Below, piece after piece: positions 26,613-36,457 of a stretch of DNA of 64,000 nucleotides. How positions within the stretch are numbered: the first letter of the stretch is position 1; every line of letters starts with the position of its first letter. This stretch comes from Boswellia sacra (lineage: Eukaryota > Streptophyta > Magnoliopsida > Sapindales > Burseraceae): positions 62,001-126,000 of the forward strand of contig SNVD02007062.1 of NCBI GenBank assembly GCA_013180625.2, read 5' to 3'. The translations under genes were made by a program, and so were the position numbers. The notes below the pieces were generated by a model. It saw nothing but the letters and a program-made list of their open reading frames with translations. It did not search any database and had not been told where the DNA came from.

Positions 26613-29600
26613 ATGGCTGGGGAATTTGGACTGTCCTTCACCCTTGAGACACCAGATAAGGAGAACTACCATGCCGTGATCATAAACATGGCAAGTTGGG
26701 ACTGTGTACAATGGATACGGGCGAACTTCAGTGCGAGGCAGCAGGAGATGTTTCGCGGTACATGTTTCGGATTTCTCCTAGACATCCGTCGGCTTTCCTA
26801 TCCATCTCAGTTGGTGCCCCACGTGCTTCAGTGGGAGGTTAACACCGTGGGGTACGATTAGGAGATGTGGTTCCTTATTGGAGGTAAACAAATGGTGTTC
26901 AGATACATTGTAGTTAGAAATTTGTAGTTTTTAACATATTTTATTTGTAGATATTTTACTGTACCATAGTTGTCATCTTATGTATTTTTTGTTCCTTCTT
27001 TCCAGAAAGACTAATTCGTTTTTCTGCCCACGAGTTTGAATTGGTAACCGGATTACGATTTGCTTCCACGGTGCCACCCATACCGACTATGTTGCATCCG
27101 TGCCGATTGTTGGATACATACTTCGCTGGCAGCGACTTGGAGCTTATTCATTTCTATCCCAGACTTAGGGACTTGAATGTGTCTCGTATGCTAGACGAGG
27201 ATGTCGTGAAGCTAGCCATGTACTACGTGCTGAAGCATTTTTTCATGGCGCAGGATAGACGCCGACACGTGTCCCAGACATGGTTGAATTTTGTGGACAG
27301 ACTGGATGAATTTAATATGTATCCATGGGGTTCGTTGTCCTATGAAAAGACATTGGGCTCAATGAAGAGGGCTTTGGTTGGGAGGTTAGATAATTACAAG
27401 AGGCGAGCCCAAGCGAAGACGGACCAGGTGGAGAAATATAACTTGGAGGGGTGCCCGTACGCCTTTCAGGTACATACTGCTATCCATGAGTGTGAACGCG
27501 TTTATTTCTGTTTATTTCTTTTTCAGTCTCCCAAAATTTTAGTACACGTCACTAACTAACCTGTTTGATGTAATTAAGGTTTGGTTGTATGAGGCTGTGA
27601 CTTACATTGGCATTAATTTTGGGAGAGTGCCCGAGGACTGCGCTCGGAGGATACCACGGTTGTTGAAGTGGGAGACAGTTAAGACCCCATCCCAGAACGT
27701 CATCTACAATGATATACTGAGGGTTAGGAGGCTGGTAAGTACGAATCCTCTATTACATGAAATTGTCTTGTTTTAAGTTCACCCCACATTAACTGTTTCG
27801 CATGATGGATTATTTGTTGACGCAGGCTAGGCCGCTCGTCGTTTTAGAGCCGTCTGAGGTGGAGACGCAGACGGAGTGCTATATACGGCTCGCTGAAGTA
27901 GTTGGCATCCGTAGAGGTGCACATGTGGCTTAGGCAATAGCTGTGGATGCTCCATTATTGGAGGCGGAGAGCATTGAGCCACTTCAGACAAAGGGTCCTG
28001 CACCTCCACCTCCGGAGGGATCAGCAGGTCCACATCCTGAGTGCCCATCAGGTCCACATCCAGAGGGTCCATCAGCACCACCCCCTGAGGGTCCATCAGC
28101 ACCACCTCCTGAGGGTCCATCAGGTCCACATCCTGAGGGTCCTTCAGGTCCACATCCTGAGGGTCCTTCAGCTCCACCCCCTGAGGGACCAACAACTCCA
28201 CCTCCTGAGGGTCCATCAGCACCACCTCCGGAGGGACCAGCAGCTCCACCTCCTGAGCTCTCATCCGCTTCACCTCCTGCTGGGCCTAGTTCCCCTGTTG
28301 AATCGGATGTGGAGCCAGCAACAGACACGGCCAGTCCTGACATGGACGTAGGGCCTCGACGACGGCGTCGGCTCGTGCGACCAGCCACCCAACACCTATA
28401 TATGAGGGTCCTCCAAGTTGGCAGGTATGTAATGCGAGTTCGCATTAATATTCTTGTCCGTATTCATTTGCTGCTTTGTTGGTTAATGAAGACTCTTATT
28501 ACAATTCTCATGCAGGTGTCGTCGGTCCATGACGACTTCCAGAGCACAGTTTTACGTGAACTTGCACTGTTACGGGCGGAGAACAAGAAAATGCGTGAGG
28601 AGATAGCTCTTCTGCGCAAGGCTGTTCTAGACCTCGGTGCCAACTTCGGATATGATGACACGGTACGTTTCAATATTTACATACCGAAATTTGTCATTTC
28701 CACACACGCTTAACTGATGGTTATGTTTGGCTGATTTCAGGATTCAGATGCTGATTTCGACGGAGGTTTGGTTGATGATGGTGAAGGTCAGCCACCCGCG
28801 AAACCTGATTCTGTGGACCGGACTGTTCCTGCAGCCGATGCTCCTCCAACGGCCTTAGTTTCACGCCGAGTTCGCCGCCTCCTTCCAGCAAAGCATAAGC
28901 GGAGCCCCTTTGTCAGTCCACCGGATAGGAAGAGGCCGAGGATTCAGCAGCAAAAGGAAGCTGCAGACCACCAGCAGCTACAGTCCGAGGCCCCTGTTGA
29001 TCAGTCGAAAGACAATCGATCTCAGCAGCCATCAGCGGATGTAGGAACTGGTCTCATCTTGTACCCTCCGGTTCCACTTTTCGACCCACGTGCCCCGATA
29101 GTAGAAGTTGACCTGAATGCATTCGAGGCATGGCTGGCGGACTACACCAAAACTGATTCCGTTGATTTGGTAGTCTGCAGCGCAGATCGTAAGTTCTTCA
29201 AGAAGCTGCTCGGGCCATCACACTGGCTTGAAGCTGAGGTAGTTTCATACCATCTCCTGCTGTCGAATATTGCGATATACATTTGGATTTAATATGGATA
29301 ACAATTATTATTTTCAGCACATAGACAGCTACTTGTGGTTGCTATGGTGCAGAGCTCGTGCCATGACCGGACCTGGTGTCCAGAGGTCTGCTTTCCTGGA
29401 CACCACTTTTTGGGTACATATTTCGTAGACATCTTAATTTCACTTTTTTCACTTGTAATTTCTGATTCCTTCAATGCGCTAACTGAACTCATGAACTTGT
29501 AGTTTAAATTGAAGTCGTTGTGGGAGCAATACTCGGACAGACTGGATGACATTAGCTGGGTGAATGAGGATGACATGGTCCACTATGTCCTGGGACAGAT

Positions 29601-30343
29601 GCCCCTCGCTGGAACACCATGGGTCGACGTGGACAGGGTGAGAACATTTATATTCACTGAGTTAGTATGTGCCATCTTATTTAAAATGTTGTGATTGATT
29701 TCCATTTCCATGTTGTCAATTCGTTCTCAACTCTATCTCCCAGTTCACATCACCGATGATCATTACGTGGCAGCTGAGGTGCAATTGAATCGCCGTCTTA
29801 TTTCCATATACGACTCATCTATTGGTCATACTTCTGCAGACATAGTCATGCAGACAGTCTGGTGCCTCGCTGAGCTACTACCCCGTATGGTGTCAATAGA
29901 GGTTTTCGGTATTCCTGACTATCCCGCAACCCCATTTGACATTATGCGAATCGAGGACGGGGACCAAGTGCCATAGAAGGAGCCTGGGGGAGGGGCATGC
30001 GGCTTGTACTGTTTGAAGTACATTGAGTTCCTAGCGGGGGGCGTTCCACTGACTGAGATTAAGACATTCCCGGAAGAGAATGGCGGTACAACTTTGGGTC
30101 AACCACGAAAACCCACAGGCACAAGAGGCCGCCCCGACCATCATGGTGCCCTACGACCTCGAGGCGCTGTTGCCTAAACCTCCTGTGCCTTAGGAGCTGT
30201 TGCCTCAACCGGTAGTGCCTGCTGATGTTGCAGCCACTACCGGGACTGCTGATGATGTGTCAGGGGATGTTATGACCACTATTGCCCATGACGACGTTGA
30301 TTCAGCAGAGGTCGAGTAGCAGCCGAGCACGTTGGCACCATGA
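26613..30343 (+). pseudogene. MULE-borne DUF1985 / Ulp1-type cysteine protease gene, disrupted
   Basis: Nine exons fit by phase: 26613-26883, 27006-27469, 27579-27734, 27826-28428, 28516-28662, 28741-29238, 29318-29413, 29503-29637 and 29731 onward. The first exons encode a DUF1985-like domain (ELVTGLRFAS, PWGSLSYEKTLGSMKRAL). Next come a Pro-rich repeat, a coiled-coil exon, a basic stretch SPFVSPPDRKRPR, and a C-terminal Ulp1 fold with His at 29761 (DDHYVAAEV), Asp at 29812 (ISIYDSS) and Cys at 29998 (GACGLYCLKYIE). Ulp1 enzymes cleave SUMO; the role in MULEs is unknown. Defects are TAG stops at 26859, 27931, 29974 (close to the oxyanion Gln position) and 30191, a frameshift near 30075, and AA instead of AG before 29731. 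TAG at 30317 or TGA at 30341 ends the frame. Confidence 0.85.
27994..28257 (+). repeat. Eleven 24-bp repeats coding a Pro-rich octapeptide
   Basis: Eleven in-frame units of 8 residues, mostly GPSAPPPE or GPSGPHPE, lie within exon 4 of the Ulp1-like gene. The two unit types alternate in blocks. The repeat likely forms an extended, flexible linker between the DUF1985 and protease parts. Confidence 0.9.
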
Positions 30344-30519
30344 GATCACCTATTTTTTTGTATATATTATGTTTAGTTACACAATTTTTTTTTGTTTATA
30401 GTTTCTGGATTTTACACATTATTGTATAGTACATTTTTTTTATAGTCGCACATGGTTACGATGTATAGTTGTACGAAAACTTGTAAATACACATTATTGT
30501 ATAGTGACATTTTTTAATG

Positions 30520-31598
30520 GGCTAATCACACAGACCTCCCCTGAGTTTTAGCTTAATTTCATTCATAAACACTGTTTACCAATTTTCATTATACGATACC
30601 CCTGACTTTTTTGAAATTAATCATGGAAACCCCTTCCGTCAGTTTTGCCATTAATTGTATGAAAATAAATGTAATGAATAGGGTAAAAAAAGTCTTTCCA
30701 CCTAATTAGTTCTGCTGACCAGTCCTACAGGAGCTGCTCACAGAATCCAAGTGCTCTTCGCTGCCTCCCCTACACTGCGCACGCTAATAGCAAGAGTTGA
30801 GTTGAGTTGAGTTGAGTTGATGCAAAATGAAGTTTAACATAGCAAACCCAACCACTGGTTGCCAGAACAAGCTTGAGATTGATGACAATCAGAAGCCCGA
30901 GCTTTTTTTGACAAGATGATCTCCCAGGAATTTAGTACAGATGCTCTGGGTAAGGAATTCAAAGGATATGTTTTTAAGATCATGGGAGGCTGCGACAAGC
31001 AAGGATTCCCAATGAAACTGGGAGTTCTGACTCCTGGTCGTGTTCTCTTTTGCTTCAAAGAGGAACCCTTTGCTTCAGAGGTTATGGAATTTAGTACAGA
31101 TGCTCTAGGTCAGGAATTCAAAGGATATGTTTTTAAGATCATAGGAGGCTGCGACAAGCAAGGATTCCTAATGAAACTGGGAGTTCTGACTCCTGGTCGT
31201 GTTCTCTTTTGCTTCAAAGAGGAACCCTTTGTTAGTCAAGATCTGTCTGTATTAAACTTGGTTATAGTTAAGAAGGATGAGAATGATCTACCTGGGTTGA
31301 CAGACAGTGAAAAACCAAGGATGAGGGGTCCAAAGAGGGCATCCAAGATTAGGAAGCTTTTTAGCCTCTCAAAGGAGGATGATGTTCTGAAGTATGTGAA
31401 CACCTACCGCAGAACATTCACAACAAAATCTGGCAAGAAAGTTAGTGGTATCGTATGATGTCACTTAACGGCAAAACTGACGAAAGGGGTGCCCATGATG
31501 AATTTCGAAAAAGTCAAGGCTACCGTATGATGAAAAGTAACAAACAGTGTTTCTGAATGAAATTAAGTCAAAACCTAGGGGGGGTCTATGTGATAGTA
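30520..31598. mobile_element. Small element with ~135-bp inverted repeats carrying an RPS6 fragment (Pack-MULE-like)
   Basis: Sequence 30520-30655 and the reverse complement of about 31463-31597 align over their length at roughly 80%, sharing TTAATTTCATTCA, AAACACTGTTT, GACTTTTT and GTCAGTTTTGCC. Between them is a ribosomal protein S6 pseudogene. This is the layout of a Pack-MULE or other gene-capturing DNA element, inserted between the Ulp1-like gene and the right TIR of the large MULE. A clear target duplication was not seen, so exact ends are uncertain. Confidence 0.7.
30827..31446 (+). pseudogene. RPS6: Ribosomal protein S6 (eS6) pseudogene, truncated, with internal duplication
   Basis: The plus strand starts [20 protein letters not shown], the eS6 N-terminus, then after a frameshift near 30900 reads [20 protein letters not shown] and GVLTPGRV. 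A 159-bp segment (30928-31086) is repeated at 31087-31232, so this part appears twice. The frame then continues [28 protein letters not shown] and [15 protein letters not shown], stopping at the inverted repeat. The arginine-rich segment after GVLTPGRV is frameshifted or lost, and the C-terminal part with the phosphorylation tail is absent. No introns interrupt the coding part, suggesting an mRNA-derived source. A GAGTT pentamer repeat precedes the ATG. eS6 is a 40S subunit protein; this copy is dead. Confidence 0.88.
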
Positions 31599-31625
31599 CA
31601 TACATGTTTCTCATGTTTTCTGGTC

Positions 31626-32675
31626 CAAGAACCATTGTATACAATGAGTATGCGTAAAGTTTCCGTTTCATGCATGATTGAGACATATCATATCATATAA
31701 GTTCCGTGGACAAAAAATAATTACGAAATTGCTTGCAAAAGTCGAAAAAACGAGTGTTCTGCCAAAACGCTCGATGATGCTCGACATAAACACTCAACAC
31801 ACGACATATGTGACACGACACTCGAACTTGACTATCTTTTGCATCCGACACTCGTCAAGTTGGTCACTCGACGCACGTACTCGAAAGCTCGACAAAATAG
31901 TCTTGACGACTCTCGAAACACTCGACATGCATGGTTCGAGACATCTACAGGTCGGTTTCCCAGCATCCGACACTCGACTCTCGACACACGACACATGAAC
32001 TTTCGTCGACGTTGTCAATCCACAAGACCCTTGACGACACTCGAACCTGCGACACTCGAACCTAGAATCGACGCAACGCCTAGACACTCGACACCGCCAT
32101 CTGAATTGTCGAGATTCGGTCTGACAGAACTTCTCGACACTCGACGAGGCTCGATGACACTCGAAGACACTCGTCTTCTTCAACCTTCGACTACGAAAAC
32201 AGATTTTTGCACAATGCCAGCCAATTTTCAGCATCTTTTCACACAGACGGTACTATCTCTTACCTTCGTTCACATACATAACCCATTTTTAAGCTATATA
32301 ATACGGTTGTCAGTGACCAAAGCGATCAATAACGAAAACACTACACATACATGAAATTTTCACGCCATTTACAGAGAGATTAAGAAAATTTGTTCTTACG
32401 TTATTTGCTCAGCTTCAGATGTTGAGGTTGTTTTGGGACAGTGAAGTGAAGTGATTCGACCTGTTACTGGTTTCTTTGTTCTTTGTTTTAGTTTACCGTC
32501 TTTCTTCAATTTCGTCCAAAGAGGGTTATGAAATAATAAACGTTTTGAGAAATTATTATAGTACAAGGGTATTTTTGTCTTTTCGTCAAGAAAGTGTCTA
32601 TGGGATAAAAATTTTTCAGAATGTATCCATTTTTCAAACAGGCCCCCTAAATTTGTCTATTTTCTCAATTTTCCC
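31626..32675 (-). repeat. MULE right TIR (~1.05 kb)
   Basis: The inverted counterpart of the left TIR, ending ATTTTCCC at 32675 and followed by the duplication TACAAAAAA (32676-32684). It holds the same CTCGA/TCGAG-rich tract (31760-32180) and retains the uninterrupted site where the left TIR received the Copia element. Confidence 0.92.
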
Positions 32676-32684
32676 TACAAAAAA
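32676..32684. repeat. 9-bp target site duplication of MULE, right copy
   Basis: TACAAAAAA, identical to 13031-13039. Confidence 0.9.
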
Positions 32685-33812
32685 CAACCCCCACCTCTAA
32701 ATTTAATGCGAATAAAATCGTACATAAGAAATGAGGATAGTTATCATTGATGCTTGTTTTAGAACCAAGCATAAGGGCTCGTAAAAGAAGCCCAAAGCTT
32801 CATGCAATATGCAGCATACAACATAAAATATGATATTTACCCAATGGCGCATATAACCCTGCAATATACAACATGCAATATAATATTATTAAAAAACCCT
32901 ATATGATGTAAGTTGTAATTGCCCAAATTTAAATTAAGCTAGCTGGTATCTTATGCAATGGGTTGTCATAGTATTCAGTCGCAGCGCAAGCATTTTTGGG
33001 GTCTAAGACGAAAATGATAAAATAGGCTTTCTAATATTTAATATGAATAATTAAATAAATTTCATTATTCAATTACAAAGTTTTTGTTGGTATAGTTTTA
33101 CTGTTTTCTTTAAATATTTATCGAGAGGCTTTGTTTTATGGTTTAACTAATTTTCTAAATATTATCATAATTTTTCTTATCTAAATTCATATTTTTTAAT
33201 AGATATGTCTAAAACTAAACAAAAAAGTAATAAATTAATATTGATAAAATATTAAAAAATAATAAAAGTAGTATAGAAACTGAAATTTTAGTGAGATCAT
33301 CTTTGTTAGTAATCTTGGGAGAATGAGAGTTTGAATATTTAATAGATTTAGAAAAATAAGTTTGTAATATAAATAAATAATGCCTATAAAGTTGAGAGCT
33401 TTAATTTATATATTAGTGTTTGATTATTTTTACTACTACATATCAATTACAATCTTGGTATTTTTTGTGTTTTTAAAACACATTTTATATAAATTCATTG
33501 TAGATGTCTGAGAAAACAATTTAATTTTTATTTTAGTTAAACTTAAATTCTCTAATAAATTTTTAACAAAAACTAGATTATATATAAAAATCTTTAAAAA
33601 GACAAATATTTCATAATTAATTGTCTGCTTATATAAAATAGAGGGATTTAAGAATTTAAATAAAAATTAGGGGCCTTATCAGATTTCAGGTTTGGGACCT
33701 TAATAATGCAACATAAACATTTGGGGCCTTGTCAAATTTCAAGTTTGGAACCTTAATGATACAGTATAAACATTTAGGGCCTTATTGACATTTGGGGCCC
33801 TAGGCAATTGTC
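32685..33812. other. AT-rich non-coding stretch with short repeats
   Basis: No coding potential was seen. At about 33670-33790 a ~54-bp unit (GGGGCCTT...CAGATTTC...GGAACCTTAAT) occurs a little over twice and ends in GGGGCCCTAGGC. Sequence near 32990 (TTTTTGGGGTCTAAGACG) resembles the end of common plant hAT-derived repeats, so the stretch may be a decayed hAT-like element later hit by the Harbinger-like insertion; this is weakly supported. Confidence 0.4.
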
Positions 33813-33815
33813 TAA

Positions 33816-35042
33816 GGGGCCGTTTGGTATGCAGTTTTGTCCCTACGGGAATGGGAAACTGAATCCCACCCTTTTTTTGGTTGGCTAATTTATTTTTCAA
33901 ACCCAGGAATCTGGATTCCCGTGGTAATCACATTATTGTAAAAATGGGGTAATCTGAAACCCTTCCATTCTTTGAGTTTCAGATTAACGGGAATCCAAAT
34001 CCCCCTCCAACTTCACTATAGACAAACCAACACAAAACTTGAAGAACAAAACTCCGAAATCAATTCATCACCATCACCAAACCTTTTTTCTCGTCTCTCA
34101 CAAAATCTCATTTCAACATCAACATGTCAAAATCGGAAACTCAAAATCCATCAAAAATCGAATAAAAAAATATAAATTAAAAAAAGTGAAGGTTAGAATT
34201 TATGCAGCCATGATAGATTGTGGTGGTGGTGGCCATGGGTGGCATCGACTGGGTTTGTTGGTGGTGTTGTCAAGGATGGCAGTCGTCCACGATGGTAAAG
34301 ACGAGGTGGCGACGTGATTAGGCAGGGAAGAAAAAAGAGAAAACAGAGGAGAGGAGGAGGAAGAAGAAGAAGAAGAGAGGGAAGAAAAGGGGAGAAAGGA
34401 GCTTTGACTTGAAAGTGACAAGGTGGCGACGTGATCAGGCAGGGAAGAAAAAAGAGAAAATATAGGAGAGGAGGAAGAAGAAGAAGAAGAAGAAGAGAGG
34501 GAAGAAAAGGGGGAAAACCAGCTTTGACTGGAAAGTGACGAGGTGGGTAAGAAAAAAGTGAAAAGAAAAGTTTTTAATTTTTTTTATAATACAGAATTTA
34601 TATTAGTTAATAAATTAATTATAAATTTGTTAACATATTAAATAAAATTAAATGTAATTTGTTTATTGTAATTTATAATGAATTTATAATAAATTCAAAA
34701 ATCTTCTAAATTATTTATAATAATTCATAATAAATTTTAAAATTTTTAAAATTGTTATCCTCATATTTTTTTGATAATTACATTAAAATAAAAATGTAAG
34801 TATTTTTTAAATATGGAAAAAATTGTAAAGTAGTATTAATTCACTCATATAATAGACAAAATTAACATTCCTATGTACAACCAAACACAATAATCTAATA
34901 TCTACAGTAATTAAAGACAAGATTCCTGTGAATTACCAATCACAATAATATTACTTTCCCAATGATCTGATTCCTATGTTTTACTTTTCCAGTAATATGA
35001 ATCCCATTCCCAAGATTCCAACTCCCCATACCAAACGACCCC
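33816..35042. mobile_element. Harbinger/Tourist-like non-autonomous element
   Basis: Terminal inverted repeats GGGGCCGTTTGGTAT (33816) and, inverted, GGGGTCGTTTGGTAT (ending 35042) differ at one base. They are flanked by the 3-bp duplication TAA (33813-33815 and 35043-35045), as in the PIF/Harbinger superfamily. The element is 1,227 bp without a transposase ORF. Its middle holds a purine-rich AAGAAG tract duplicated in tandem (about 34300-34420 and 34421-34545). Confidence 0.75.
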
Positions 35043-35045
35043 TAA

Positions 35046-36457
35046 GAGTTAAGGCGGTATTGATAGTATTTATTTAGAAGCACAAGTCCAAATACCATCT
35101 TCATGAATATACAATATACATATATAATATATAACAGAGTAGTTATATTTAGCCCTAATTTTTTTAACTCATGAGACCCTATTTCTTACTTTTTATTTCT
35201 TGACAATTTTATCCTCAAACAAAATTACTAAAAAGACATAATCTTAGGATACACTTAAGTTCTATTATATTTATAGGTTATAAGTTAATACTAAATTTTC
35301 TTAAATGTTTTAATCTCTGATAAGTTGTTTTATACATTTTAAAATCTTGAATATTAAACTTTTTTTTTTCAAATACATATTGAATAATGAAAAATAAATT
35401 GTCTTGGGATGAATATAATGGTGATCAACAGGCAAGATTCAATTAAAGTTTTTATTTTTATATTTTTTTCCAGCTTTAAGGGCATTTTCTTTTGTAGACT
35501 TTCCAAAGCGATAGCTTGAAACTTAAGAACAATTGAAAGATTCACTAGCTATTATCAATACTTGTAGTACTAAGAAACTCTGAGCAAGACCTAACGAATG
35601 AATAAATACGAAACAAGTTCCCTTAGAAATATCGTTAAATGCCATGTCATAAAGGTTTCTTTTGCTTTCCTCATTATTTCCGGCAACAAGTCATTAACAA
35701 CCAAAAAGAAAAAATCAATCAAGGCAATAAAACTGAAGAATGTAGTTAAACTTAACGTCAATAAAAAATTAAGCTAATCATGGGATGAGCAAATATTATT
35801 GTATCTAATATATATTTAAGAGCCAAACATTATTTATAGATAATAATTAATTACTTTAGATAAAACAAAAGGATAATTTAGGAATTAAACGAGATTTATT
35901 GAGAAAATAATTTTATTTTTAATTTTTAAATGAGGTAAGTTTAGAAATGGGGGCTAATAAGTTCAAAAGTGGATGCTGAATTGAACTACACTATATAAAA
36001 TTCAATAATATATTTGAGGTTCATAACCAAATACTCTCTTCAGGCCAAACGGACTCAAGCCACTTATGGGGTTCTTTGAATAGGCTATGATCTAGTTAGC
36101 ACAGGTTTGACAAGTGAGACCCATTTAACCAATATGTTGAACCAAAGCCTACTTGGGTTTATTTTGGTCATTAATAATAGTTGAGGTTAAACAGGGATTG
36201 TAAAAGAAAGTAGTTCAAATGAGACTAGAGTTCTACCTTAAAGGTTATTTATCATAAATATTCATTATTTTTCTTATAAATCATATTTTTTATTTGATAT
36301 TTTTTATAATTACCTTAATTTCCTCTAAATTATCTTGACCTTGTTCTATAAATATTTCCAAAATAGGAATTTTACCATCAAAATGTTTGTACCCAAAAGC
36401 AATTATATTAGGGCATGTATACAAAAGTTTCTTAGGAGAGTTTAGTCTACAAAGAGT
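35046..36457. other. AT-rich non-coding stretch
   Basis: No ORF of note, repeat boundary or RNA gene was recognised. Sequence is strongly AT-rich and abuts the Athila LTR at 36458. Confidence 0.5.

Larger units (their letters stand above)
13040..32675 (+). mobile_element. Autonomous-type Mutator-like element (MULE) with long TIRs, transposase and Ulp1-like gene
   Basis: Total span is 19,636 bp, or about 11.26 kb without the nested Copia. Termini read GGGAAAATTGAGAAAATAGAC on both inverted ends, flanked by a perfect 9-bp duplication (TACAAAAAA). TIRs are about 1.05 kb and roughly 90% alike: 13040-13373 plus 21751-22473 on the left, 31626-32675 on the right. Inside, both on the plus strand, are a MuDR-type transposase (22477-25167) and a multi-exon DUF1985/Ulp1-type protease-like gene (26613-30343). 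This gene content matches the known class of plant MULEs carrying Ulp1-like sequences (Kaonashi elements in Arabidopsis, CUMULE in melon). Nested inside are a Copia element (13374-21745) and a small RPS6-bearing element (30520-31598). Both genes carry premature stops, so this copy is now inactive. Confidence 0.93.

Noticed and set aside
27827..28445. Long minus-strand ORFs opposite the Pro-rich repeat (148-153 aa)
   Set aside because: They are the antisense of the 24-bp repeat array in the Ulp1-like gene; the plus-strand frame fits exon structure and the family.
34200..34421. Ser-rich 73-aa minus-strand ORF in the Harbinger-like element
   Set aside because: Translation of a GAAGAA purine tract; low complexity.
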